A DNA stretch of 64,000 nucleotides from positions 74,063 to 138,062 of the forward strand of contig NZ_LLZN01000037.1 of assembly GCF_001509795.1 (NCBI RefSeq), read 5' to 3'. This DNA comes from Streptomyces sp. NRRL WC-3605. Its GTDB lineage: Bacteria; Actinomycetota; Actinomycetes; Streptomycetales; Streptomycetaceae. Below the pieces are notes generated by a model that worked only from the letters and a program-made list of their open reading frames with translations, searched no databases and was not told the origin of the DNA. Below are positions 18,030 to 26,700 of the stretch, piece after piece (position 1 is the first letter of the stretch; each line of letters begins with the position of its first letter). The translations under genes and the position numbers were made by a program.

Positions 18030-18893
18030 ATGTCCCTGCCCATGGTCGTCGGCGTCGACGGCTCCGAGGCGAGCCTGCGGGCCGTCGACTGGGCGGCCGA
18101 CGAGGCCGCGCTGCACGGAGCACCCCTGCGGATCGTCCACGCCTACCATTGGGACCGCTACGAGGGAGCCTCCCTCGCCCAAGAGCTCGGCGGGCCGTCC
18201 GGTCACGTCACCTCCGACGACATCCTCGTCGTCGCCACCCGCCGCGCCCGCCGTCACAACCCGGACCTCGCCGTCACCACCGAAGCGGTGGCCGAAGAAC
18301 CGGAGTACGTCCTCCTGCGCGAGGCGCACCACGCCTCCGCCGTGATCGTGGGTACCCGCGGGCGCGGCGAGCTCGCCGACCTCCTGCTCGGTTCCGTGAG
18401 CCTGGCCGTGGCCACCACGGCGGACTGTCCCGTCATCGTGATCCGCGGGAACCACGACAACCGGGCCGCTCACGGCAGGCGCGGCCGCCTGGTCGTCGGC
18501 GTGGCCGACGCACCCACCGGGGCGGTGGTCTTCGCCTACGAGGAGGCCCGGCGGCGCGGCGCCGCCCTGGACGCGGTACGGGCATGGCGATGCCCCACCC
18601 ACGACACTGTCGACCACCCGCTGCTCGCCGGCACGCCCGAGCGAGTGCACGAGGAACGGGCGGCCAAGGAACTGGAGGCCGCGCTCGCCGACGCTCCGGC
18701 AGACGTACGCCTGCACCGCCACACGGTCGAGGGACCCGCCCGCCGAGTGCTGCTGACCGCCTCGCACGAGGCGGACCTGCTGGTCGTCGGCCGACGGCGT
18801 CCCGGGCAGTTCGGGCACCGCCTCGGCCGGGTCGCGCACACGCTCCTGCACCACTCCGCCTGTCCGGTCGCGGTCGTACCCGACACGGCGTGA
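18030..18893 (+). CDS. Universal stress protein, tandem UspA domains
   Basis: 287 residues from ATG 18030, only 5 bp after the alcohol dehydrogenase stop, so probably translationally coupled. Domain 1 has VVGVDGSEASLRAVDWAADE and GTRGRGELADLLLGSVSLAV; domain 2 has LVVGVADAPTGAVVFAYEEA and VVGRRRPGQFGHRLGRVAHT. It diverges more from the other two universal stress proteins than they do from each other. A stem-loop at 18900-18934 ends the operon. Confidence 0.95.
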   Translation: MSLPMVVGVDGSEASLRAVDWAADEAALHGAPLRIVHAYHWDRYEGASLAQELGGPSGHVTSDDILVVATRRARRHNPDLAVTTEAVAEEPEYVLLREAHHASAVIVGTRGRGELADLLLGSVSLAVATTADCPVIVIRGNHDNRAAHGRRGRLVVGVADAPTGAVVFAYEEARRRGAALDAVRAWRCPTHDTVDHPLLAGTPERVHEERAAKELEAALADAPADVRLHRHTVEGPARRVLLTASHEADLLVVGRRRPGQFGHRLGRVAHTLLHHSACPVAVVPDTA

Positions 18894-18899
18894 CCACCC

Positions 18900-18934
18900 G
18901 GTCTCCCGCCGCCCGGGACGGCCGGCGGGAGACC
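18900..18934. terminator. Stem-loop ending the stress operon
   Basis: 12-bp perfect stem GGTCTCCCGCCG / CGGCGGGAGACC with an 11-base loop, starting 6 bases after the universal stress gene stop at 18893. Confidence 0.8.
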
Positions 18935-19043
18935 AGGGCCGACCGGCCCCGCGGGCACCCCCGGCCGGTCCCTGGGCCGCGACCGACGCTCGACAGGGCG
19001 AAGAAGCCGAGCGGCTCGAAGCAGAACCGCCCTGAAGGACGAC

Positions 19044-19217
19044 ATGCCACCCCGCCCCGCGGTCCACGCACACTTCACGTACGGCACCACCGTCCGTATC
19101 CGCGCCGTCGAGCCCGGGGGCCGCGACCAACTGGATGGGCTCTACGCGGAGATGTCGCCGGACAACGCCTGCTGCCTCTCGTCTGCGGTACCGACCAACT
19201 CGTCGACCAGCAGATGA
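19044..19217 (+). pseudogene. N-terminal fragment of a GNAT acetyltransferase
   Basis: 57 codons from ATG 19044: FTYGTTVRIRAVEPGGRDQL then DGLYAEMSPDN. This is the start of a GNAT domain as found in stress-island acetyltransferases (stand-alone or fused to acyl-CoA ligase). Normal sequence stops at NACCLSS and the frame ends at a TGA, so motif A and everything after are missing. It probably belonged to the same stress island before a deletion. Confidence 0.7.
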
Positions 19218-19242
19218 CATCGATTGAGGTGGGTGCGATGCT

Positions 19243-19557
19243 GTGGCCATGATCACGATCGCTGGCTCTTCGGCCGCAGATACATCCGACCCGATAGGGG
19301 TCCTGATCCTCTTCGCAGTCCTCGGCGTTGCGGCTGTCTGTCTCGGAGGGAGGTGGGCGTTCAATCTGCGCGGTGCTGTTGAGTCGACGCTGGCGCGAAG
19401 ACGGGCTGCTCTGGAGGTGAGGGGTCGGCGCATGGGTGACCTGAGCCTGGCAGACACCGAAAGTCTCAGTCCCTTCTTCTTCAGGTTTCTCGGCAGCGTC
19501 ATTGCTGCGGCGGGACTCGCCATGGTGGGTTTGAGTCTGATCCTCGCGACCCGCTGA
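19243..19557 (+). CDS. Small membrane protein, unknown function
   Basis: 104 residues from GTG 19243 (or ATG 19249) after GAGGTGGG. Two membrane helices (PIGVLILFAVLGVAAVCLGG and FLGSVIAAAGLAMVGLSLIL) flank a basic cytoplasmic-type loop rich in Arg (LARRRAALEVRGRRMGD). No family recognised. Base composition is less GC-biased than its neighbours. Confidence 0.6.
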   Translation: MAMITIAGSSAADTSDPIGVLILFAVLGVAAVCLGGRWAFNLRGAVESTLARRRAALEVRGRRMGDLSLADTESLSPFFFRFLGSVIAAAGLAMVGLSLILATR

Positions 19558-19689
19558 GTCACCTGTGAGGTTGTCCGGATGAGAGTGGTCTCTCGAGTAG
19601 GGGATCGGTCGTGGACTCGGGTGCTGGCAGGCATGCCCTGGTGAACGCGGTCGCCCTGAAGCCCACGATCCAGCCGTGACTTGGTCTCG

Positions 19690-20070
19690 CTGAGTTCGCA
19701 TCATGCCCCTCAGGGGTGGTCCGGGATGAGTGCCTCCAGCGCTCGGGCGAGGACGAGTCCTGGAAGAGGATCCGCGAAGACGCCTGCGCGCTGACCGCGC
19801 CGTAGGGATGCGACGGCTTCGGCGCGGGCCCGGTGCCAGGATGGTGCGGGTCTCGCCCTCGCAGCTCACCCTCCGCTTCCTGTGTCAGGTCGGCCGAAAG
19901 CGGATGTCGGCCGGGGAAGTGTCCGCAGAGGGTGCGCCGGGCGACGCCGGCCGCCTGCGCGATGCTGTCGAGGCTCGTGGCCGGACCCCCGGCGGGTTCT
20001 GCCGGGTGGTCGCGAGGATGCGTCGGCGGCCTCGACGAGCGGGATGTGATCCGTGATGAGGGGGCCAGGT
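19690..20070 (-). pseudogene. TetR-family regulator remnant
   Basis: Minus-strand sequence contains a recognisable TetR helix-turn-helix (TSLDSIAQAAGVARRTLCGH, then FPGRHPLSADLT). The ligand-domain sequence continues only in another frame (GTHPGPPLRGMMRTQRDQVT), and the helix preceding the HTH is lost. At least one frameshift, no usable start. Confidence 0.65.
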
Positions 20071-20079
20071 CGAGGCGGC

Positions 20080-20223
20080 CGGCCGAGGTCGGCTGCACCA
20101 GCTCGGAGACGGACTCGGGGAAGCCGCCGTAGTGGCCGCGCACCTGCTTCTGCAGGTAGTTGAAGGTCAGGCCTTCGGTGATGGCCAGCGGTCGAGAGAA
20201 CCGGCAGCGCGGGTTGCCGACGT
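20080..20223 (-). pseudogene. C-terminal gene fragment, unknown
   Basis: Minus-strand coding-like stretch containing PLAITEGLTFNYLQKQVRGH and then GGFPESVSELVQPTSAGRL, directly after the LysR stop. No start and no complete domain. I do not recognise the parent protein. Confidence 0.4.
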
Positions 20224-21075
20224 TCAGTGGCGGTAGGCAACTGTCGCGGTCTTGATGAAGGACCGGATCAGAGGGTTGGTGTCACCCTTGTTCCACACCG
20301 CCACCACGCGGCTCGGCGCCATGTCGATCAGCGGTACGACCGCCAACTCCGCGGGCAGGTCGTGCCCGAGCGGGGCCAGGCCGACCGTGCCGTTCCACAG
20401 CACGGCGTGCAGACATTCCTGGACGGCGCGCACCACCGGCCCCTCGCGTGGCGTGCCGCCGTTCCAGTACGACTGCCAGAGGGGATCGGTGCCCTGCGGG
20501 AACTGGAACCAGCGGCGATGGCCCAGCTCGGCCAGCCGCAGCCGGTCGTGGCGAGCCAGCGGATCGTCGGCGCGCAGGACCACGCCGACCGGATCGCTTC
20601 GCAGCGTACGCACCGTCAGGGCGGTCTCGTCGAACGGCGCCCGGGTCAGGGCGACGTCGACCAGTCCGGCGCGCAGCCCGCACGTCGGGTCGGTCAGATC
20701 GGTGTCACGGACGCGGATGTCGATGCCGGGGTGGGTGCGGCGGTAGGCGGCGGCCAGCCTGGCCACTCCCGGGTCGGTGCCGTCGCCCAGGATGCCGACG
20801 GTGATGGCCGCGGCGCCGGCGGCCTCGCTCACGCGTGCACGGACGCGGTCGGCGTGCTCGAGCAGGGCCCGCGCCTCGTCGAGCAGCACCGTGCCCACCG
20901 CGGTGAGCGTGACGCCGGTGGGTGAGCGGGCGAGCAGCAGGGCCCCGGTATCGGCCTCCAACTGCTTGATCGCCCGGCTCAGCGGCGGCTGGCTCATGTG
21001 CAGGCGGGCGGCGGCCCGGCCGAAGTGGAGTTCCTCGGCGACGGCCACGAAATAGCGCAAGGTTCGCAGCTCCAC
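20224..21075 (-). CDS. LysR-family transcriptional regulator
   Basis: 283 residues from GTG 21075. N-terminal winged helix: LRTLRYFVAVAEELHFGRAA, then RLHMSQPPLSRAIKQLEADTG. The periplasmic-binding-like effector domain follows (AITVGILGDGTDPGVARLAA, DLTDPTCGLRAGLVDVALTR). It is transcribed divergently from a cupin-DoxX pair, and a 19-bp palindrome of T-N11-A type lies 8 bp beyond its start. This is the classic arrangement for a LysR regulator that controls its divergent neighbour and itself. Confidence 0.95.
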   Translation of the reverse strand: MELRTLRYFVAVAEELHFGRAAARLHMSQPPLSRAIKQLEADTGALLLARSPTGVTLTAVGTVLLDEARALLEHADRVRARVSEAAGAAAITVGILGDGTDPGVARLAAAYRRTHPGIDIRVRDTDLTDPTCGLRAGLVDVALTRAPFDETALTVRTLRSDPVGVVLRADDPLARHDRLRLAELGHRRWFQFPQGTDPLWQSYWNGGTPREGPVVRAVQECLHAVLWNGTVGLAPLGHDLPAELAVVPLIDMAPSRVVAVWNKGDTNPLIRSFIKTATVAYRH

Positions 21076-21082
21076 ACTGCAA

Positions 21083-21101
21083 CGATACCCACGAGGTATC
21101 G
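21083..21101. promoter_or_regulatory. LysR-type operator between divergent genes
   Basis: Perfect 7-bp arms CGATACC and GGTATCG with a 5-bp spacer, containing an ATACC-N5-GGTAT core (T-N11-A class). It lies between the LysR start at 21075 and the cupin start at 21156. Confidence 0.75.
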
Positions 21102-21155
21102 GCGCTGCGGGACGGGTCTTGGACACGGCCGGGCCAGCGGCGGTGCACTGATGGC

Positions 21156-21650
21156 ATGACCGAACAAGCAGCGGCTCACACGCCGCAGGCCGACCCCGCC
21201 CCATCGGTGGTGGGTCCCGACGACGGCGAGACGATCGTCCTGGGCACCACGCGCATGCGCGTCCTGGAGGACGGCAGCCACACCGGGCACCGCCTCGCGA
21301 TCACCGAGTCCGTCCTCGCCCCGCACACCCAGGGACCGCCCCAGCACCGCCACGCCTGGCACGACGAGGGCTTCTACATCCTCTCCGGCACCGTGCGGTT
21401 CACCGTCGGCCACGACACCTACGACGCCGCCGCAGGCACGCTCGTGATGGTTCCGCCCGGTACTCCGCACACCTTCGCCAACCTGAGCGACCAGCCCGCC
21501 GTCATGCTCAGCACCTTCACCCCCGACCTGTACGTGCAGTACTTCCGAGACCTTCAGGAGGGCCTCGCCGGCGGCCAGCCGCCGACCTCTCGGTCCGGCA
21601 TCGAGGCGATGAGCCGCTACGCGACCGAACCTGCCGCCGACCTCGCCTGA
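21156..21650 (+). CDS. Cupin domain protein
   Basis: 164-residue cupin with a full metal site: QHRHAWHDEGFYILSGTVRF (motif 1, His-x-His...Glu) and VPPGTPHTFANLSDQPAVML (motif 2 His). Long N-terminal lead before the barrel. The divergent LysR gene and shared palindrome suggest that it is LysR-regulated. It is followed 45 bp later by a DoxX protein, probably in one transcript. Reaction unknown; quercetinase-like dioxygenases are the nearest functional analogues. Confidence 0.9.
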   Translation: MTEQAAAHTPQADPAPSVVGPDDGETIVLGTTRMRVLEDGSHTGHRLAITESVLAPHTQGPPQHRHAWHDEGFYILSGTVRFTVGHDTYDAAAGTLVMVPPGTPHTFANLSDQPAVMLSTFTPDLYVQYFRDLQEGLAGGQPPTSRSGIEAMSRYATEPAADLA

Positions 21651-21695
21651 AGCAGTCGACGACTTGTGTGAACCACTGACCCATGAACGGGAGCC

Positions 21696-22055
21696 ATGAA
21701 CATCGCCTACTGGATCGTCGCGGGCCTGCTCGCCCTCTTCTACGGCTACGCGGGCACGCTGAAGGTGATCCACAGCCCCGATCAGCTCCGGCCGATGATG
21801 GCCTGGGTCGACCGCCTCCCCTTGCCCGCCCTCAGGGCACTGGGGACGGTCGAAATCCTCGGCGCGGCCGGCCTGATCCTGCCCCCGCTGACGGGCATCG
21901 CACCCGTGCTGGCGCCGGCCGCGGCCATCGGCCTCGTCCTCCTCCAGGCCGGTGCGATCGCCGTCCACCTGACCGGCGAAGACCGCCGGATCGCACTCAA
22001 CGTCGGCCTTGCCACCACCGCGGCGGTGACCTTCTGGCTGGCCACCACACGGTGA
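21696..22055 (+). CDS. DoxX family membrane protein
   Basis: 119 residues with four membrane helices (IAYWIVAGLLALFYGYAGTL, ALGTVEILGAAGLILPPL, LAPAAAIGLVLLQAGAIAV, LNVGLATTAAVTFWLA). The characteristic YGYAGTLKVIHSPDQLRPMM segment identifies the DoxX-like family. Start ATG 21696 after GGGAG. Probable second gene of the cupin operon. It differs from the longer DoxX protein at 15315. Confidence 0.9.
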   Translation: MNIAYWIVAGLLALFYGYAGTLKVIHSPDQLRPMMAWVDRLPLPALRALGTVEILGAAGLILPPLTGIAPVLAPAAAIGLVLLQAGAIAVHLTGEDRRIALNVGLATTAAVTFWLATTR

Positions 22056-22461
22056 CGCAGTACAACGCTCGACCGGTGGAAGCACCCCCAGGGACAGCCG
22101 TCACACGGCCGCTGTCAGGCGTCTCCCGCCGTTGACTGGGCCCACACTTCCTCGACTGCACCCTGCGCACCGTAGGGCGGTGGGTAGCCACGGTGTCGGC
22201 CGAACCCGACTACTGGAAGGAACGGCCCGCACCACTCCTTTGCCTCCTGGTGCCCGTCGGGATCTGGCCGGCCAGTTGCGGGCGGCAGGAACCGAACATC
22301 CCTGGCACAGGCGGGAATTCTCTGCCGGCTGGGGCGGCTCTGGCGTGTTGGAGCACCGGCCGGGGATCGAGCTCGTAGCCAAATTGCCAGGGGGATGCCC
22401 GGAGTCGACGAGGGCGGTACCGACATCCGGTGCGCTTCGTGCGGCTGCGTGAAGACGTGAC

Positions 22462-22526
22462 CGCGGCGGGCTGACCACGAAGGTCCATCTCGCCTGCGAC
22501 GGCCAGGGCCTGCCCTGGGGTGCCGC
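22462..22526 (+). mobile_element. IS5-type transposase remnant
   Basis: A short plus-strand frame reads RGGLTTKVHLACDGQGLPWG, the conserved mid-part of IS5-family (IS427-like group) transposases, and nothing else of the gene survives. It lies in an otherwise gene-free stretch (22056-22633), in which I see no other coding signal. Confidence 0.6.
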
Positions 22527-22633
22527 ATCATGCGGCGCGCGTCTGAATGCTGTCTTGTCCGCACCGGTGCGGTCGGTCACTGTCGTAATGATCGTTTCGT
22601 CCCGTCCGATGACCGACCACCATCGGAGACCTC

Positions 22634-23629
22634 ATGCTGCGGGTCCACTTCACCGCTGACGACCTCACACGCGTACGCGTCGCGGCCGCCCCCGATCCCC
22701 TGTGGGAGATCACCAATAGTTTCCAACTGCTGATCAGCAAGGACGCGCCGCTGCTGTTCGGGCAGTGGCGTAAGCTCGTGCGGCCGCGCATGGGGCGGGC
22801 CCACAGCCTGCTGGCCGCTCTGCTGCCTCCCAGGGGATACTCTCCGGACTTCCTCACCCCTGATCTGCAAGGTTTCTTCGATCTGGCGAGCGCGGTCGAG
22901 ACCGTACTCGGAACGCCCCGGTTTCGGTTGCGTCGCGATTTGGCTCTGCTTGCCGCCTCCACGCACCGATTACATCCGATGCCACCCTCGACTCGGGCGC
23001 TGGCAGAGGGCGAGCCCGCGGCGCTGCGCCGCCTGGGCGCTGCCCTGCAGGCTCAGCACCACAGCGCGCTCGCGCCGTTCTGGAACCAGATCTGGGCCCA
23101 GGTGGACGCCGACCGGGCGATACGGGCCCGGTCGGTGCTGGACGGGGGTACCGACGGTCTGCTGGAAGGGTTCCGTCCGGTTCTGCGCTGGCATCCGCCT
23201 ATCCTGGAGGCCGACTACCCGGTCGAACGGAACGTGTACCTGAGTGGGCGAGGACTGCTGCTCCAGCCGTCCTTCTTCTGCCTGCGCCGACCCGTCACGG
23301 TCGCCGACGACACGCTCACGCCCGTCCTGGTGTACCCGATCGAGCACACGCTCGGCTGGGCCCTGCAGAGCACCGGCGCTGAGGGCGACGCATCCCTGGC
23401 CGCGCTCATCGGCCGGACCCGAGCCGCCATCCTGGAGAACGTTGTCATGGGAGCGACGACCGGTGAACTCGCCATGCGCCTGGGTGTCTCCGGCGCGGCG
23501 GTCAGCCAGCACACGGCTGTCCTGCGCCAGGCCGGCCTCCTGGTCAGTGTGCGCCGCGGCAGGTATGTCCTGCACACCGGTACTGCCACGGGCCTCGCCC
23601 TTCTCGACGGCGTACGGCCTTCCGTTTAA
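22634..23629 (+). CDS. ArsR/SmtB-like winged-helix regulator
   Basis: 331 residues. The C-terminal part is a winged helix of the ArsR type: TTGELAMRLGVSGAAVSQHT, then AVLRQAGLLVSVRRGRYVLH. The N-terminal 230 residues form a long helical domain (MLRVHFTADDLTRVRVAAAP...) seen in a large set of Streptomyces regulators of this size. Start ATG 22634 follows ATCGGAGACC. No cysteine metal site is obvious in the winged helix, so metal sensing is not implied. The next gene encodes an exported small protein and may be its target. Confidence 0.85.
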   Translation: MLRVHFTADDLTRVRVAAAPDPLWEITNSFQLLISKDAPLLFGQWRKLVRPRMGRAHSLLAALLPPRGYSPDFLTPDLQGFFDLASAVETVLGTPRFRLRRDLALLAASTHRLHPMPPSTRALAEGEPAALRRLGAALQAQHHSALAPFWNQIWAQVDADRAIRARSVLDGGTDGLLEGFRPVLRWHPPILEADYPVERNVYLSGRGLLLQPSFFCLRRPVTVADDTLTPVLVYPIEHTLGWALQSTGAEGDASLAALIGRTRAAILENVVMGATTGELAMRLGVSGAAVSQHTAVLRQAGLLVSVRRGRYVLHTGTATGLALLDGVRPSV

Positions 23630-23710
23630 GGCACTGCTTCAGCGTGTGGCGCAGAAGGAGCCGGCAGGAACAGCCTCGGGGCACGCACCAACGACCAGGG
23701 GGTTCAACGA

Positions 23711-24217
23711 ATGCGCACAGCGCGTGCCCAGCGTTCCGTCCTCGGCGTCCTCGGCGCCCTCATACTGGCTCTGGCGGCCGTGTTTGCCGCCGGACCCGCC
23801 CAGGCTGTGTCGCCCTCGTCCGGCGCCGTAGCCGACCAGGCTCTCCTCATCGCCCCACCCGCCCCGTCGGACGCCCAGGCGGGCGCGTCCCTCGCCGCCG
23901 CGTCACCGGGGATCTCGCCGGCGGTCAACACCCAGCATGTACCGGCGGGCGGCTCCTTCAGCTGCGGCGACGGCAACTTCTGCGCTGCAGTATGGGACCC
24001 GACCACGAGCGACTGGAAGATCTTCTTTCTTTTCGCCTGCCAGCGGTACTCCGTGTCGAACTGGCTCGGCGACGGTGCCTACTACAACCAGCAGACCGGC
24101 AACGCCACCGCAAGCATCTATGGTCAGAGCGGCAATCTCCTGGTCAGCGCCCCGGCTGACGGCGGCATCATCCACGACATCGACTGGGACGCCGTCTGGT
24201 CCATCCGAAACTGCTGA
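23711..24217 (+). CDS. Secreted small Cys-containing protein, inhibitor I36-like
   Basis: 168 residues. A signal peptide (MRTARAQRSVLGVLGALILA, cleavage likely after AGPAQA near residue 32) is followed by a low-complexity Ala/Ser/Pro linker. The C-terminal domain of about 85 residues has four Cys (SCGDGNFCAAVW, FLFACQRY, final NC). The G-x-FCAAVW start and small beta domain recall the peptidase-inhibitor I36 (beta/gamma-crystallin-like) proteins of Streptomyces. Exported, probably disulfide-bonded. Function inferred only by resemblance. Confidence 0.65.
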   Translation: MRTARAQRSVLGVLGALILALAAVFAAGPAQAVSPSSGAVADQALLIAPPAPSDAQAGASLAAASPGISPAVNTQHVPAGGSFSCGDGNFCAAVWDPTTSDWKIFFLFACQRYSVSNWLGDGAYYNQQTGNATASIYGQSGNLLVSAPADGGIIHDIDWDAVWSIRNC

Positions 24218-24882
24218 CTGCTCTGCACATCTCGCCAGGGCATGGGGCGACCACCGCTCCGGACTCTCCTGCTCCTCTCACATCGATCCGGTTCTTGACA
24301 GGAGTGAGGCTCCTCCGAACTGGCGGCAATGACGGCGAGTTGGACAGACCTGCACAACGACGAAGCTCCTGGTGGACGGGTTCTCGACCAAGACCACCCA
24401 GGTTCGCCAAGAGCTTCGTGTGCTCGTCTGCCCGTCCTCGATCGACTTGTCCACCCGCACACTGAGCTTCTTCAGAACGGCCACGATCGGGTGACGGACG
24501 TATCTGCCAGGCTGCCGCAGCTCAGAAGCCGGGTCGACCGGTGAAAGCCACTCACCGCATGCTCTGGCCGCTGAAGAAGCTCTGCGATGCCTGGCCGGAC
24601 GCCTGAAGATCAGGCATCGGGACATCGGGTCCCCGTGGCGACGGCTTCCCTGGCACGTATGGCCCTGCCAGAGCTCGCCCAATCGCGGTGCGGTGGCACC
24701 TACGCCCACCCCGCGGACGAGTTCGGCCGCGGAATCGCAGCGGTCTACCGCATACATGTGTGTGGCCGTCGAAGATTTTGGCCGCTCTCGCCTCGATCTT
24801 GACCGAAGCGATGAAGACCATCCGGACAAAGGCGCTTGTCATCTCCGATAGCTCAACCACCTCCGAAGATGGGTAATCCACC
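24218..24882. other. 665-bp region without a supportable gene
   Basis: Minus-strand frames are open for up to 180 codons, but no domain, start or ribosome site is convincing and composition is patchy. It contains no strong hairpin. Confidence 0.4.
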
Positions 24883-25017
24883 ATGCACACCCCGCATCCA
24901 CTGCATTCAACCGAAGCGGTCAAGGCCGACCTCACCTACGCCTCCACCGAGATCGGAAACAATCCTGAGGTGGCGATGGCGTGTGGCGGCATCCTCCAGC
25001 TCACGAACCGGCATTGA
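24883..25017 (+). CDS. Possible 44-residue ORF upstream of a serine hydrolase
   Basis: ATG 24883 to TGA 25015-25017 encodes MHTPHPLHSTEAVKADLTYA plus 24 more residues ending GGILQLTNRH. Its stop is 3 bp before the start of the exported serine hydrolase, which lacks a good ribosome site of its own, so the small ORF could be a translated leader. No homologous family recognised and its own ribosome site is weak. Confidence 0.3.
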   Translation: MHTPHPLHSTEAVKADLTYASTEIGNNPEVAMACGGILQLTNRH

Positions 25018-25020
25018 GCC

Positions 25021-26184
25021 ATGGCCCGTTGGAGCAAGTGGCGTCTCATAGCCGCGCTGGGTGCGATGACCGTGGCCCTGATCGCGGCCATGCTGAGCCC
25101 GTCGGCGACCGCAGCGGCGCACGCAAAGTCATCCCCGCTGCGTGACGCAGCCACCGTCACAGTGCCGCCCGGTGTTACGGCAGGAGTGGCCGTTTTCGAC
25201 CGGCAGACCGGAACCTTCACCGAACAACTCAACTCGACCATGCAATTCCGGTCGGCCTCCCTGGTCAAGCTCCTGATCGCATTGGATTACCTCTACAACC
25301 GTGACCCGGCCCAAGAGATCCCGGCCAGTGACCGCGCCCAGCTGAACACAATGCTCCGCAGCAGTGACGACGGCGCAGCCAGTGACTTCTGGGTACGTAA
25401 TGGCGGAGGCGCGATCGTCACCCGGATGTCCCGCCTGCTGAAACTCTCCGACACGAACCCCCCACCGGCCGGCCAGGAGGGCATGTGGGGCTACACGACC
25501 ATGTCGGCTGCGGACACCGTGAAGATCTACCGCTATGTGCTGGACGAAGCAGCCACCCCCGTCCGCGACCTGATCATGGGCAATCTGAGGCAATCCACAC
25601 GCTGCTCCACGACAGACCTCTTCGACCAGCACTTCGGTATCGCAGGCGCCTTCGACCGGCCGTGGGCGGTGAAGCAGGGCTGGTCAGGCTTCGGCGGTCG
25701 TGAGAACGGAACGTGCCGCCCCGCCACGTCGGCCCGCAGCGGCAAAGCGCCGGCCATCAACGTCACGGACCCGGCGCTGCACACGACCGGGACCGTGGGC
25801 GCGGGCGACCGCTCCATCGTGGCCGTGTTCACCCTGCATCCCACTGGCACCCCCTATGGCAAGGCGTACACCGACCTGGGCAGGCTGACGCGTTCGCTGA
25901 CCGTTCCCGGCAGCGTGCGTCCAGCAGGGACGTGGTTCGGCACCTGGAGCTCCGGAGTGAACGTCCGCCCCAGCGCCTCCACCAACCCTGACGCGCTCCT
26001 CCAACTGCCGGCCGGCGTTGAGGTGTTGGTCGGCTGCCAAAAGGAGGGCCAGACCGTCTCGGTCCCCCCGTACACCAACCAGTGGTGGGCCTACCTGCCT
26101 CAGTACGGAGGCTATGTCACCAACATCTACATCAGCAGTCCAGACAATCAACTGCCCGGCGTACCGGTATGCGGTGAGCAGTGA
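25021..26184 (+). CDS. Exported serine-hydrolase-like protein with SH3-like tail
   Basis: 387 residues. Signal peptide at 1-33 (WRLIAALGAMTVALIAAML, cleavage after ATAAA or AHA). Residues 50-300 look like the beta-lactamase/penicillin-binding serine hydrolase fold: SASLVKLLIALDY fits SxxK, MLRSSDDGAASDFW sits where SxN is expected, and VKQGWSGFG occupies the KTG position. The SDD and KQG variants mean activity is uncertain. Residues 305-387 (WSSGVNVRPSASTNPDALLQ and later WWAYLPQYGGYVTNIYI) form a bacterial SH3-like domain, typical of cell-wall targeting. It acts outside the cell. Confidence 0.75.
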   Translation: MARWSKWRLIAALGAMTVALIAAMLSPSATAAAHAKSSPLRDAATVTVPPGVTAGVAVFDRQTGTFTEQLNSTMQFRSASLVKLLIALDYLYNRDPAQEIPASDRAQLNTMLRSSDDGAASDFWVRNGGGAIVTRMSRLLKLSDTNPPPAGQEGMWGYTTMSAADTVKIYRYVLDEAATPVRDLIMGNLRQSTRCSTTDLFDQHFGIAGAFDRPWAVKQGWSGFGGRENGTCRPATSARSGKAPAINVTDPALHTTGTVGAGDRSIVAVFTLHPTGTPYGKAYTDLGRLTRSLTVPGSVRPAGTWFGTWSSGVNVRPSASTNPDALLQLPAGVEVLVGCQKEGQTVSVPPYTNQWWAYLPQYGGYVTNIYISSPDNQLPGVPVCGEQ

Positions 26185-26278
26185 CGTCCACGTCGGCACG
26201 GGGACGGTGGACAAGTGCCGGACCGCCGCACGGCACCTTCGGCCGAGTCCGGAAATTGGTGAGAATCGGATAGGTGGA

Positions 26279-26680
26279 ATGAACAGGATCAGTAAGCGTC
26301 TCTCCCTCTGCCTGGCAGCTCTCGCTCTGACGGTGGGTGGTGTGATTGCCGCTCCCACGGCCGGTGCCGCCTCGGCTGCAGACTGCGCGGTTCGGGTGAG
26401 CGACAGCCGACTGTGGTGCGAAAACGGAGCGCCGGCCATCCTGCGCCAAGGCGCCTATCACGAGGCGCCCATCACAGGGCAACTGCTGTCGACGTACAGC
26501 TGGTTCGACTGCTGGACCAGCGGCGGACTGCACGGAGGCAACAACACCACCTGGTACCACACCTTCGGCGACTGGATCGCTCCCGGCTACGACGGGTGGG
26601 GCTACGTCCCAGCGGACTGGGTGTACACAACAGGCTCGTTCGACGCCGACCCCAGCGCACACGGTCTGCGGCACTGCTGA
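26279..26680 (+). CDS. Small secreted protein
   Basis: 133 residues from ATG 26279 (AGGTGG upstream). Signal peptide MNRISKRLSLCLAALALTVG with cleavage after AGAASA. The mature part has four or five Cys and a W-rich core (STYSWFDCWTSGGLHGGN, TTWYHTFGDWIAPGYDGWGY, then VPADWVYTT). This resembles the SH3-like tail of the preceding hydrolase (WWxYxPxYGGYV), so both may bind the cell wall. A 36-bp palindrome follows 20 bp after the stop. Confidence 0.7.
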   Translation: MNRISKRLSLCLAALALTVGGVIAAPTAGAASAADCAVRVSDSRLWCENGAPAILRQGAYHEAPITGQLLSTYSWFDCWTSGGLHGGNNTTWYHTFGDWIAPGYDGWGYVPADWVYTTGSFDADPSAHGLRHC

Positions 26681-26700
26681 GAGTCACGGGACCGCTCTTC

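Noticed and set aside
17460..19634. 724-codon minus-strand open frame across the alcohol dehydrogenase and universal stress genes
   Set aside because: Antisense shadow of high-GC genes with strong plus-strand domains; no domain, start or ribosome site of its own.
23711..26680. RiPP biosynthetic cluster suggested by small exported peptides
   Set aside because: Products have ordinary signal peptides and no modification enzymes are nearby.
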